Assembly: GCA_963920525.1 (NCBI GenBank)
Contig: OY986435.1
Coordinates: 219,627,899 to 219,691,898 of the forward strand
DNA: 64,000 nt
Direction of reading: 5' to 3'
Source: Dichetophora obliterata
Lineage: Eukaryota > Arthropoda > Insecta > Diptera > Sciomyzidae
Shown: piece after piece, positions 13,772 through 24,757 of the stretch
Layout of the letters: every line of letters starts with the position of its first letter
How positions within the stretch are numbered: position 1 is the stretch's first letter
Translations under genes and position numbers: made by a program
Notes under the pieces: generated by a model
Databases searched by the model: none
What the model was told of the DNA's origin: nothing
What the model saw: only the letters and a program-made list of their open reading frames with translations

Positions 13772-14221
13772 GTACATCGATAACTCCTAAAGCACTTGTC
13801 CGATTTGTAAGGGCGATAATTCAAGTAAACACAATAATTCAATGCTAATAATACGCTGGTTCGTAGAGTTATTGTTGCTTGTATCGTGCGGACGAGTGAT
13901 GCTTCGGCCCGTGCGGTTTTCTGGTCGGTTCGGGTTCGGTGAGGTGCGAAGAAGTATATTCTTGACGAAACGCGGTGATAAGTAAGAGGCGGTGACGGCT
14001 GGGCTTAGGCAGGACCCGAGTGTGATGCTTGCGGGTAGCAAATGAAAAACTCTACTTTATTACTAACGTTTTATAAAGACAATAAATGCTTTTGCGCTTC
14101 AAGGCGGTATGATTTAAAGATAAGCTTAATTACGCGTTTTACACTCTAAAGTGGCGTGAATTACCCTATTATATATAAATATCAACGAAATCTTAACTTC
14201 TATGCTGATTTAGTAATTCAG
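13772..14221. other. GC-richer unclassified stretch
   Basis: This stretch is noticeably richer in G and C than its surroundings (around 13880-14040). It has an 84-residue motif-free frame on the minus strand. It may be part of an unrecognised repeat; no protein, RNA or terminal-repeat evidence was found. Confidence 0.35.
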
Positions 14222-14480
14222 CCGAGCACTTCAGACGAATAATCTGATGCATTAATCCGATGCAGTAATCCGCTTTAGCACCAAGATGAATAAACGACCG
14301 ACTAAAGCCGATGTAGTAGTCAGACGAACACCTTTGGATAATCGACCGAACTATAGACGATGCTATAATCCAACCGAGCACTTCAGACGAACAATCGACC
14401 GACCGAAGCCGATGCAGAAATCCGCTTTAGTAGGATTACGATGAATATACGACCGACTAAAGCCGATGTAGTAATCCGAA
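14222..14480. repeat. Imperfect tandem duplication, about 152-155 bp
   Basis: CCGAGCACTTCAGACGAA occurs at 14222 and 14374, and CGACCGACTAAAGCCGATGT at 14295 and 14450. Two diverged copies therefore lie in tandem. Shorter GATGCAGTAATCCG-type motifs recur within each unit. Confidence 0.8.
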
Positions 14481-14950
14481 CAATAAACTTACAATACTTA
14501 TTATACCTAAAACTAAATGTATCGTTAACGAGCCAACTTTCGATAGCCCGTTTCAATCGTTACAAGTGTCGGACAGGTCAAAGCACTACGCTTCCGAGTC
14601 GTGCTGAAGTCAGCCAAGCAGCGCACTCTCATATACCCTTGGTTGAAAAACTTTTGCGAATTATTGCACCACTCACTATGTGGATGTGAAATTCGCCTGC
14701 TTTTTTTGTCGCTACCGTGTGGTTGTTGTTTGTCTTGAGTACGCTGTGTTTGTGTGGTTGTTGTATGCCTTAATGCCTGGGCTGTTCCCAATCAGCCAAA
14801 CAAGCTTGAAATAAGCTTTAAACAAGCTAAGAACCGTAAGCATCAAGCTTGGAAAAAGCTTAATATTACTATGTGAAAATGCTTAAAAGTAATTGTAAAA
14901 TAAACGAAAACGATCCCTTGGAAAAATATTCCATACTATAAGCTTAATCC

Positions 14951-15138
14951 AAGTGTTTCTTTACAATTGGAAATTAGTATTTGAATAAGCTTTTTCCAAG
15001 TGTTTCTTTACAATTGGAAATTAGTATTTGAATAAGCTTTTTCCAAGTGTTTCTTTACAATTGGAAATTAGTATTTGAATAAGCTTTTTCCAAGTGTTCT
15101 TAACAATTGGAATATAGTATTTCAATACGCAACTTTTA
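14951..15138. repeat. Minisatellite, four 47-bp units
   Basis: AAGTGTTTCTTTACAATTGG begins at 14951, 14998 and 15045, and a diverged fourth copy begins at 15092. The first three units are nearly identical. The surrounding 14.78-15.75 kb also has many AAGCTT and TTTCCAAG words, so the array may sit inside a larger repeat. TGTGTTTGTGTGG followed by GTATGCCTTAATGC occurs on both sides, near 14750 and 15790. Confidence 0.9.
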
Positions 15139-15420
15139 TGTATAAATATATTTACCAAACAATGCGCAGCCATATTAAATTGACAAATATGAATAAAAAA
15201 AAATTCACCGGTATGAGAAGCTGTGTACACGTACCGTCCTCATTTCTCACTATCAAATTCGACTTGCCTTCAAGAAAACTTGTCTTGTTGCATTTTAAGC
15301 CCTCAGTTGTGGTTCTTGTCCTTTAAATTCAATATTTTCCACAATTAAGTCGTGGATTTCTATGTTTAGTTTCCATAAATCTTAACTGTAGTAAAGAGCA
15401 AAGAAAGTGAAAAGAACCAC

Positions 15421-15493
15421 GACCAAACCCGGACTCGAACCGGGTACGTCTGGGTTGATAGTCCAGCGCACTCTCCACTAGACTACACAGTCC
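15421..15493 (-). tRNA. tRNA-like sequence, probably a pseudo-tRNA or SINE head
   Basis: Read on the minus strand, the 73 bases have a perfect T arm (CCCGG-TTCGAGT-CCGGG). The B box is GGTTCGAGTCC, and an A-box-like TAGTCTAGTGG is present. The anticodon arm is CTGGA-CTATCAA-CCCAG with one mismatch at the base of the loop. The apparent anticodon, ATC, would read the Asp codon GAT, which is not the usual GTC anticodon of eukaryotic Asp tRNA. The acceptor and D stems pair poorly. It most likely derives from a tRNA and is decayed or part of a tRNA-derived repeat. Confidence 0.5.
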
Positions 15494-15910
15494 AACAGTT
15501 AACAGCAATCGCAAATTTGAACATTTGCAAAATTATTACCTTGGCTAACATTTTGCAAGTATGATTGGAAAACACTTACTTAAAGCAAATCTTTCCAAGA
15601 ATTATTTTACAATACTTACTTTTTGTTTTTTACGCAGTAATTCTACAAAGCAACTTGGAAATTTATTACCTACACAAGTGTTTTACAAGCATGCTTGGAA
15701 AAGGCTTGGTTTTTGCATTGTATGTAAGCTTAATCCAATCACTATTTCTAAATGGCTGATTGGGTAGTCTGCTTCGGGTAGGTTGTGTTTGTGTGGATGT
15801 CGTATGCCTTAATGCATTGGCTGTATGCACATTGGTGTAGTGAAGCAGTGATGTAGTGAGTGGGGTCCAACCTTTGTACGCGGCACCCTTACAGATTGTC
15901 AAATTTTCAA

Positions 15911-16482
15911 AGGCCGTAATATAAGAAAAACACTGTATCTCGAATATTGACACTAGGTTACTGAAATTCGTTACAAGAATGGGCAAAATTATTACCATTA
16001 TCTCTAAAAAGGAAGAAATAAAAACTATATAACAAAAAAAAAACCGACTTCAAAAGTAAAAAATAATTTTAAATTACTTTTCACATTAATTTTTGGTCAA
16101 ATTTGATCATTTATTTATATATATTAATCAATTGTAAATCTTCTTCTTTTAATTTTTTTCTCTTTTCTTTTATTATCATAAATATATTAATTTCTTTATG
16201 AATATAAAATCTTTGAAGTCGGCGCTAATATATTCAGACATTTATAAAATTAACGCTCTGGCTTTAAAAGGCTTTTTATATTCATAAAGAAATAAATATA
16301 TTTATGATAATAAATAAAAAAAATTACAATAACAATATTTCCAATTTAATAATATATATATATATCGTTTTTATTTCTTCCTTTTTAGAGATAATGATTA
16401 TAATTTTGCCCATTCTTGTAACGAATTTTGGTACGCTAGTGTCAATATTCGAGAAACAGTGTTTTTCTTATAGTACGGCATT
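15911..16482. mobile_element. Palindromic MITE-like element
   Basis: The left arm from about 15911 (GCCGTAATATAAGAAAAACA) is mirrored by the right arm ending near 16482. The arms contain GTTACAAGAATGGGCAAAAT and its complement, and the segment AATATATTTCTTTATGAATAT is mirrored near the centre. The unit is nearly one large hairpin of about 570 bp. No target duplication was resolved. Confidence 0.72.
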
Positions 16483-17130
16483 TTCTTAAGTCTTTTCTTA
16501 TTTATATATATGCATATTATTTATGTGTATATCGCCCATTTCAGATTGAGGTGACTTATCAGTCGCACTGACCATCTCCGATTTGGCTCAAATTTTGTTC
16601 CTAGATTGGTTTATTGCTTAGAAAACTAAATCCGAAGTTATAAATTTTTAGAACCATTTTTCAAGGTCAAAATAGAGTGTGTTTTGAAACGACGTAGCTC
16701 AGTCAATTTAAATCCGATTTTCGTAAATAAGATATCATTGAACAGGTTATTTTGTCTTTTTTAAGGAAAATATATAAAACTTTTGGAAAAATTGCACTAA
16801 GTTGGCCCATTCTTAATTTCAATGTTTAATGCCATGCCAGCAACAGGCGCTATAATTTTTTTGCAGTTTCTTTATTTGTCTAAAAATAGGCTCTATTTTG
16901 GCATTCGAAAGGCTGTGGCTCCGCAAAAAAATTTTTGTTTACACTTTAAATTCCGGAATTGGTTTTATTGACAAAAAACCAACCTAAAAACAAATTTTGA
17001 GCCAAATCGGAGATGGTCAGTGCGACTGATAGGTCACCTCAATCTGAAATGGGCGATATATATAAATAAGTTATCAAATTTGACCAAGAATTAATGTGAA
17101 GAGTAATTTAAAATTTTTTTTTATTTTTTT
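16050..17130. repeat. Second inverted repeat pair overlapping two MITEs
   Basis: TTTTAAATTACTTTTCACAT with TTTGGTCAAATTTGAT near 16065-16115 is mirrored near 17063-17115. One arm lies in the palindrome at 15911-16482 and the other beside the MITE at 16531-17057. This suggests that an element was split or duplicated by later insertions. Confidence 0.6.
16531..17057. mobile_element. MITE with ATCGCCCATTTCAGATTGAG ends
   Basis: The terminal repeats are about 60 bp and nearly identical (ATCGCCCATTTCAGATTGAG, then CAGTCGCACTGACCATCTCC). They face each other at 16531-16595 and 16998-17057. The 527-bp interior has no ORF. The flanks are TAT/ATA, so a TA target is possible but cannot be told from the palindromic context. 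Confidence 0.85.
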
Positions 17131-18860
17131 TTACTTTGCAAGCAAGTGTTCATGAGAAATAGACGTATTTCCCAGTCTGAGTCGAATGAAGTATTGAATT
17201 TGTTTTGCAGCATGCTGACTTAGAGAGAATTGATGTTAGCCGTTGAGGATTGAGTGTTTTGTAAAATTGATGGCAAGAGTTCCAAACATTTAGCGTGTTT
17301 TCTACAAGGCGTGAGTTAATGAGGCGGTAGATGTCCTTTTTCTCGGCAGTGGCATAAAAGAAAAATGGCGTAGATTTTACTTGTTTTGCTGTTAAATCAG
17401 CAAGTTCGTTGCCATGAATTCTGACATGGCTGGGGATCCTTATTAGTTTAAGTTTTTTATTAAAGCGGATTAGATTGTCTCGGATTTGGCCGGCCAACTG
17501 GCATGTGTTGGAAGAGCAACGAACTGCACTTAATGCAGAGTTTATGATTATGAATTTGCCCTCAGTTTTTGATGCAAAGATTGCCGCTTGACAAATTGCA
17601 AGTATTACGGCTGTGAAGATGGAGCAATGCGTATTTATGAGACCCATGTTGACGATGCTGTTAGGTTCTTTTACTACGGCAAAGGAAGAGTAATAATCTG
17701 TTTTGGAACCGTCTGTGTAGATAAAATTCCAGCCAGACTGCATGTGAATGTTTTTTCTTTTTCAAAGAGTTGACAAAACACTGAAGCGGGCGTTGTGTCT
17801 TTTGGAAAATATTGCAATCTAGTGATGATTGAAGAGGACTCTAGCATCCAAGGCAAAAAGCTTGAAGTTTTCATTAGATTTGGGTAAGCAAGGGGATCCA
17901 GTTCTTTTGCAAACATAACACATTTAAGTATCGCCGAACTTTTTTTTGGAATACGTTTTTTAGCTACATTGGATTTAGTATCTTTTTGGAGGAATTTGTT
18001 GTTTCCATTAAATAGTTTCGGTATGAAACGGTATGTTGAGAAATCGACTCGTTCCTCTATTGATGGAAGTCCAGACTCTGCCAATAAATTTTTTATTGGT
18101 GTGGTCGGGAACGCGCGGAAGCTACTTCGAACTGCTGCGTGATAGGGTGCGTCTAGATGATTAATGTTTATTATGGCACAGTGTCCGTAAACTGGTAGCC
18201 CATTATCAATTTTCGAAAGCAAAAGAGCTTTGGTGATTGGAATTAACAGCGTGGTTTGGAGAACAAAACTATGCTTTGATGCCAGATACTTTATATTGTA
18301 ATATTTAATCTTGAATTTAAGCAATTTCTTATATATTAACAATGTTCTTTGAAAGAATATTTGTTATCAAAAAGTACACCTAAGATTTTAAGGGAATTTA
18401 CATTAGGAATAGAAATGTTATTATAACATAAATTTAGATTTAAATAATTTCTCTTGCGAAAAATGTGAAATGTATTACATTTTTCAATAATATGCTATAT
18501 ATATTTGACCATTCCGAGAGGTTCCGCAAAATATTGTTTAAAATATTGCTAATGGCATTTAAATCTTTGTTCTTAGAAAAACATAAAAGGTCATCTGCGT
18601 ACATGCAAAATGAAATATTTTTGTACATGACTTATTTCGTCAAACGCTAAAATGAAAAGTATAACCATTTGCCAAGGGTTTAATAACATAGGTACAATTA
18701 TTAGCTTTTACTCTGAACTTGCAATTGGACAGAAAAGTTTTAACAAAATTGAAAATTTTCGGACCAATATTCCATTTTTTTTAATAAATTGATCACAACG
18801 TGGCTACCAATACGGTCAAATGCCCTTTCAAAATCGATGGATAAGGCCGAAATATGATTT
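17130..18860 (-). pseudogene. 5'-truncated LINE: RT end and RNase H (I/R1/LOA-like)
   Basis: Read on the minus strand from 18860, the first recognisable piece is reverse-transcriptase motif A (SALSIDFERAFDRIG) at about 18850-18800. The catalytic YADD box follows (CMYADDLLCFSK, 18628-18440). The RT thumb region contains LLLSKIDNGLPVYGH (18342-17750), and an RNase H domain lies at 17743-17150. In RNase H, YTDGSK and GNELAD are kept, but the second and third acidic positions are altered (TAVILAI for TAE; INSALSA for DS), so that domain is probably dead. Frameshifts separate the blocks, and the endonuclease and ORF1 are missing. It belongs to the RNase H-bearing non-LTR clades; the exact clade was not determined. 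Confidence 0.85.
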
Positions 18861-20287
18861 TTACTAGAAAGAGAACTGACGATGAAAACACTCTTGCAGA
18901 TCCGAAATTCACAAACAACTGAACTAATTACTTAATGTTATAATACAATAAAGAACAAGAGAGGAAATAAACAACAGAATTTGAAAAGTAGAGTTTATAA
19001 GCAGCGTAAATTTAACGATATTTCATAAATGCTATTCAAGGCAAGGGTGCCTTGAATAGTTGGCGCCAAATTTTTAGGTGCCAATTATTGTAGTGGGACA
19101 CTAGTACGCTACACTTGAAATATGTTCAGTATCAAGGTAAACAATATATTAAAAAAATTTTCTTCTTCAACTTAGTTAGCAATTTTTATGTCAATTTTTT
19201 GTTCTAATATCTTTGTTTGCAGATTTTACTGATAAAGTTAGCGAAAATAAATTTCATTTTTGGTACATGATATGAAAGTTGTTTCCGTTAACTTTTCGAA
19301 ATCTTAATTTTTTTGTACTGCCGGGGAGCTTTTCACTATTCATGTGTTAAGCCATTATTTGCGCAAATTGTTGTATTAAATGATAAGCAAACTCTTAATA
19401 TCTCTACAAGGTATTATTCTTAATATTGACTGGTTTTATGTTGAAAAAAATCCTTATGATATTAATAAAGATAAGAGAGAGTATTTATATAACCGATAAT
19501 ATAAAAAAAAACAATTAAAACAAAGATTAAAAGCTCCATCATAACTATCTAATAGTTAAAAACAAAAAACAAAGGGTAAACGATTTAAGAAGCATGAATT
19601 CTAGGCTTGATTGTATGTATTATTAAGATATTAAAAAAAACTTTTTGACAACTATTGACTGAAAAAAACACACTGTTATGCTTTTAATCGATTGCTTAAT
19701 CAACACAAGAGTCTTTAATATTTATGACTACTACAAAGTATTCAATGTCAAAGACATCTCTTATAGTATTTTTATTTTATTTTTTTTTCACTGCAAAATC
19801 TAATGCTTATTTCTGATAAGCCAAATGTTGAAAATTGTTTTTGCAAGTCGTGACAAATATTAAAAAACAAAAACAAATCGAACTCAAATTAATGGAGAGA
19901 TTTTGTGGAAAAGTTTACAAATATTTAAAACTGGAGTGCGATAACAATATTACACGCTTGACCCGTTGCTTGCAAATGCTTCCTGTATTATTGTCATAAA
20001 ATCATTTTACAGCTTTTTAATGAAACTTGAAAAATATTTTAAATTGAATTCACACAATTATATTCAAAAATATTTTGAACTTAATCGTCTTATAACATAT
20101 TTAAAAATGCTCTCTATTTTCTTATAGCCACATAAATAGCGATCTCGCTAAAACGGCGTATAACTCTACCTTAACGCTCCACACACACCTCGACAACTAC
20201 AAACCACCCACCTGACCGCTGACGTTGCAATAGATACATAACATATCAAAAAGATCGGCATCATCATCACCACCATCCAACGCAGAG
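18861..20287. other. Non-coding DNA upstream of coding exon 1
   Basis: AT-rich sequence without a conserved frame. A short palindromic patch near 19035-19110 (CAAGGCAAGGGTGCCTTGAA; TTGGCGCCAA) looks like a repeat remnant. The last 150 bases before the ATG are likely 5' UTR. They contain no clear TATA box that I would defend. Confidence 0.5.
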
Positions 20288-20557
20288 ATGGAGAGCGAGT
20301 CATTAAATCGTAAAAATTCCTCACGAAAAAATTCAGTGATCAACGGTAATGGCGAAACACCTGCCAAAGTGGCTGCAGACGATGGCGGCGGAGAGGTAAC
20401 ATTGAAGGCTAAGATGAGTCTGCTTAACGGTTGCACCGTCATTGTGGGCTCCATCATTGGTTCCGGTATATTTGTATCACCCACGGGAGTACTCATGAAT
20501 ACCGGCAGCGTAAATCTGGCACTGATTGTGTGGGTTATTTCTGGTCTCTTCTCAATG
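20288..20557 (+). CDS. SLC7 amino-acid transporter light chain, coding exon 1
   Basis: Encodes residues 1-90 of an amino-acid/polyamine/organocation (APC) superfamily transporter of the SLC7 L-type or y+L-type group. These are plasma-membrane exchangers that work as light chains bound to a single-span heavy chain (CD98hc/SLC3A2 type). Residues 1-40 are a polar Ser/Asn/Gly-rich cytosolic tail. From about residue 41, KMSLLNGCTVIVGSIIGSGI begins membrane segment 1 with the family hallmark GSGIF, whose unwound backbone binds the substrate amino group. Membrane segment 2 starts near residue 76 and is cut by the intron. The start ATG at 20288 opens the frame, and no upstream coding is seen. The donor is ATG|GTGAGT at 20557/20558, phase 0. 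The frame continues perfectly into 37941. I recognise the family clearly, but cannot choose between fly paralogues, so no symbol is given. Confidence 0.93.
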
Positions 20558-20654
20558 GTGAGTTTTAAATGGCAATTTAATATTTTTAAAACATTTGTTT
20601 TTTATATTCTATGACTGTGGATTTTTTAAATGCACCCATATACACGGTTCAAAA

Positions 20655-21839
20655 CAGTGTCGCCACTTTGTGAGTAATTCTTCAAAACGTGAGAAATTTA
20701 AAGTGGCTGTGAGTAATTTTTGAGGAATTTTATTTTGAGGAATTGGAAAATTTTTAGAATTTAGTAATTGGCGTACTGTTTTAGCTTAAATCAGTTTAAA
20801 CAGAAAATAAATACAAGAAAAAGGATACATGGTTGCAGTCTGCATCGGAAGCAAAGGTGCATTGCATTGAATACTATTTCTATTGTAGCAATTATCGATT
20901 AACTCTTTAAATCAAAAAAAAAATTTTTACACATTGGGTAATTTTGACCATATTTTTATTTTGACAGTTTTATTATTTATTAGTAGCTTTTGTTTTCACT
21001 AAAGAAGGAATAAATAAAAATAGTGATGACCTATTTGACTCAAATAAAAACATGTTTGAATTGAATTGGAAAAATAAATTTCCATATATATAATTTATGC
21101 TTATAACTAAAATTTTTTAACAAAAACATACGTTAAAACTAAAAAATTTTAAAATTTTTTTTAAGAAACGCATAAAGCGTTTTAACCCTTTGGCGACAAA
21201 TGGGTGAAAAATAACCCATTTACATTTTTAAGTCGTGTGAGCACAATTTTGGAGATATTTTCATAAAGTTAGGCTTAAAGGATGAGAAATCAATGTGGCT
21301 TTTAATGTGTGCCATTTTTCGAACTTATTTTAATTTTAAGAGAAAGAAAAAACTAGGAAGTCAAAATATATTTTTTCCATAGGTATGGAAACCACAAGCG
21401 ATTTTCAAATACGAGCGGATATATTTTGCCACAACCTTTTGTCCAAATTATGTCAAAACCTTTATAAAGCTACTCCAACAAATTAAAAAATCAATTCTCC
21501 GGATGGGTTTTTTCAGATTTTTTCAATACTTAAATTAAAAAAAAAAATTTTAAAATTTCAATTTTTCTTTTGTGTAGAAATATGTCATCGGCGATGAAAA
21601 TTTCACAAAAAAATTTTAAAATTTACAGAAGTTTACTTGTTTGCTCAAGGGTTAATATGGATATCCAATAAGATAGAAAATATGTAGGAAAAAGTATATT
21701 TGTTTAAAAATAAATAAAATAAACTTGAAAAAATAAAATATCGTTTGAAAAAAAAATTTTTTTTGAGGAATTTTATTTAAATTTGAGGAACTTTTGAGGA
21801 ACTTTTGAGGAATTTGGGTATTAAAAAGTGACAACACTG
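20655..21839. mobile_element. hAT element with perfect 8-bp target duplication
   Basis: The left end CAGTGTCGCCACTTT and the right end, in reverse complement CAGTGTTGTCACTTT, are inverted repeats of the hAT CAGTG type. GTTCAAAA lies directly outside both ends (20647-20654 and 21840-21847). TGAGGAA words are repeated inside both ends. The interior has no transposase and contains a second element at 21186-21651. It lies only 97 bp after the exon 1 donor of the transporter gene. Confidence 0.93.
21186..21651. mobile_element. TTAA-flanked piggyBac-type element inside the hAT element
   Basis: TTAA at 21182-21185 and at 21652-21655 flank CCCTTTGGCGACAAATGGG at the left and GCTCAAGGG at the right. 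The terminal repeats are short (CCCTT). An inner palindrome (TGGGTGAAAAATAACCCA) follows the left end. The 466-bp body is non-coding. The perfect TTAA pair and CCC start argue for piggyBac mobilisation. Confidence 0.72.
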
Positions 21840-21991
21840 GTTCAAAATGCACTTTCACAGTTCAAGTTCAACTAAATAATTTCCAATTTTATTTGGATTA
21901 AAAAGTACACTCTTAAAAGTTGCTGTATGTATAATTTTACTATCCTTAAGCTTGGTAATTTGTTTTCTTCTCTAATCATCGCATTCTTACA

Positions 21992-22330
21992 TATGGGCAT
22001 TTCCACAGAAAAGTCTACCGTGACCAAAAAATTAAAACTTAATAAAAAGTTATTATTTTATGATATTATCTAAGAGAAACATTTTGATTTCACAAATTTA
22101 TCCATAAAGTCATGCACTGTTTCACAAACTTAGTTTTTCTTTTTCGTAAATATTTAATAAATATTTTGTAAATTTTTGATATTATATCCTAATCTGTTAG
22201 TTGGAAAAAAATTAAATAAATAGTATCTATTTCTAATGTACGCATTTATTAACAATTTATTGAAAATTTAATAAAATGTTTGAATGAATTAACTGGACCA
22301 AAACTTGAATTTATATAAAATTTAAATTCA
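21992..22330 (+). repeat. Repeat family with ATATGGGCATTTCC end, copy 2 (partial)
   Basis: This begins CATATGGGCATTTCCA and then follows, with substitutions, the minus strand of 9400-9566 (shared words TTATTATTTTAT and TAAGAGAAACATTTGA). The far end with the mirrored terminal sequence is not found, so the copy is truncated. Confidence 0.65.
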
Positions 22331-22831
22331 TACTTATGAGTGGGGTATATCCTATACCAGGGATACTAGATGCTAAAAATACTTTTGCCTGGAAAAAATT
22401 CGTTAAACAATATCAAATCAAAAAAATATTTAAAAAAAAAATTTAATAAAATGAAAATAATTACTTAAATTAAGCAAATTGTCTACTTCTCCAAAAAAAT
22501 ATTTGCATTTTTTTATTATTAGTTTTTGTTTTTTATCAGCAAATAAAAGTTATAGTTTTATGAAAATTATATGCTTAGGTTAAGCAAAATATTCTCATTT
22601 TAACAAAATAATTGAGTAGAATCAAGAAAAAAATATCCTAAGACTACTCAGTATTTGCTCAATACTAGAAAAATAAGACTTAAATTGAAAATTTTATGCA
22701 TAAGAGAGAGCATGTACCCTCTTGCGTGGTTCAACGCTTGTATTTTATTTTCTCAACACTTACAAAAATTCAATAATTACTTTCTTTAATAAAAATGTTG
22801 AGCATTTCGGTTAAAGTAATTATATAACTAT
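22331..22831. other. AT-rich filler
   Basis: No conserved frame, terminal repeats or RNA gene was seen. Confidence 0.5.
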
Positions 22832-23679
22832 ACCATCGTATTCGGTACTCGCCATTGCCGCAGACTGGTCCGTAGATCTTACGAAGAATCTTTCTCTCGA
22901 ATGTTCCTAAAGTTTTTTCATCTGAACTGCTCAGCGTCCACGTTTGTGATGCATAAAGTAGGACGGGCATGATGAGCGATTTATAGAGCGTGATTTTCGT
23001 TCGTCGAGAGAGGGCTCTGCTTCTCAATTGCCTACTGAGCCCAAATGAACACCTGTTGGCAAGAGTTTTTCTTCGTTTGATCACAATGCTGATGTCGTTG
23101 GTTGAGTTTATGTTAGATCCCAGATAAGCTAAGTCTTTCACAACCTCAAATGAGGTATTGTCAACTGTAACGTGGGTTCCAAGACGCTGGGACTGTTTGT
23201 TTGTCGACACCAAGTATTTCGTCTTATTTGCATTCACTGCCAGACCCATTCGACTTGTCTCTCTTTCTAATCTGGAAAATGCTGCACTGACTTCTCGCGT
23301 ATTATGGCCAATGATATCGATGTCATCAGCATACGCAAGCAGCATAACACTCTTGTAGAATATTGTGCCACTACGTCTCAGATCAGCAGCTCGGATGATC
23401 TTTTCCATCATTAGGTTGAAAAAGACGCACTATAAGAAATCACCTTGTCTGAAACCTCGTTTGGTAACAAATGTTGGGGAGAAGTCCTTCCCGAACTGCG
23501 CTGCTGATGTTGCTCAGTGTCATCCTGCAAAGTCGTATTAGTTTTGCAGAAAAGCCAAATTCTGATATGGTGGAGTACAGGTGCTTCCTATTGGGCTGTC
23601 GAATGCGGCTTTGCAGTCGACAAAAAGAGGTGGTTGTCGACTTGTTTTTCTTGAGTCTTCTCCAAGATTTGTCGTAGCG

Positions 23680-24377
23680 TGAAAATCGATTGTGGACTTT
23701 CTAGGCCTAAAGCCAGACTGATAAGGTCCGATCAGCTTCAATCTTTAACATAAAACGCTCGACAGGACCTTATATGCGATGTTAAGAAGGATTATCCCAC
23801 GGTAATTGGCACAGATTGTGGGATCGCCTTTCTTGTGGATTGGGCAGAGCACACTAAGATTCCAATCGTTCGGAATGCATTCTTCCGACCATATTCTACA
23901 CAGAAGCTCGTGAATGCATTTAAGTAGAGCGTCGCCTCCGTTCTTAAACAGCTCAGCAGGTAAGAGATCAGCTCCCGCGGCTTTGTTATTTTACAGCTGA
24001 GCTATAGCTGTCAGAACTTCATCATAGTCGTATGATGAAGTTCTGACAGCTATAGCTCAGCTGTAAAATAACAAAGCCGCGGGAGCTGATCTCTTACCTG
24101 CTGAGCTGTTTAAGAACGGAGGCGACGCTCTACTTAAATGCATTCACGAGCTTCTGTGTAGAATATGGTCGGAAGAATGCATTCCGAACGATTGGAATCT
24201 TAGTGTGCTCTGCCCAATCCACAAGAAAGGCGATCCCACAATCTGTGCCAATTACCGTGGGATAATCCTTCTTAACATCGCATATAAGGTCCTGTCGAGC
24301 GTTTTATGTTAAAGATTGAAGCTGATCGGACCTTATCAGTCTGGCTTTAGGCCTAGAAAGTCCACAATCGATTTTCA
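23680..24377. repeat. 347-bp perfect inverted repeat with a 4-nt loop
   Basis: The arms 23680-24026 and 24031-24377 appear to be exact reverse complements with no gap; coordinate sums are constant along their length (48057). Only GTCG lies between them. The left arm is the natural RT start of the RTE copy. The right arm is the same segment flipped and inserted between linker and RT. The ends of both arms stop inside LINE sequence, so this is a fold-back rearrangement or an assembly artefact, not a transposon terminal repeat. Confidence 0.92.
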
Positions 24378-24717
24378 GCGCAACTATCGGCAGCGGAACT
24401 TCGACGCTGTCATCCGTAATTAGGGTTTCCGGGATATCGTCTCTGTTGGCGGGATTGTTGTTAGCGTCGCCATTTAGAAGCTTAGAGAAATGTTCCCTCC
24501 ATAACGTCAGTGTACTCTGGACATCTGTCACTAGATTCCCGTTTTCATCCTTGCAGGAAAAGGCCCCGGTTTTAAAACCATCGGCAAGGCGTCTTATTTT
24601 TTTGAAAAATTTTCGGGCCTCATTCCTGTCACCATCTTCTCCTGCTCGCGCTTTTCTGCCTCTCGCCTGAAAATACGTCTCTCTTCCCTCCTCTTTTCTT
24701 TGTATCGCTCCTTAGCA

Positions 24718-24757
24718 GCGCGTGTTACAACTTACAGCGCGTGTTACAACTTACACC
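24718..24757. repeat. Short tandem duplication in the RTE linker
   Basis: GCGCGTGTTACAACTTACA is present twice in direct succession. It lies within the linker of LINE copy 1, where copy 2 has a single diverged equivalent. Confidence 0.85.

Noticed and set aside
19035..19110. Possible solo LTR or primer-binding site (TTGGCGCCAA, TGTAGTGGGAC)
   Set aside because: Only short palindromes; no second LTR, polypurine tract or target duplication could be found.
20197..20496. 99-residue open frame opposite exon 1 of the transporter
   Set aside because: It is the antisense shadow of a conserved coding exon; its translation has no family resemblance.
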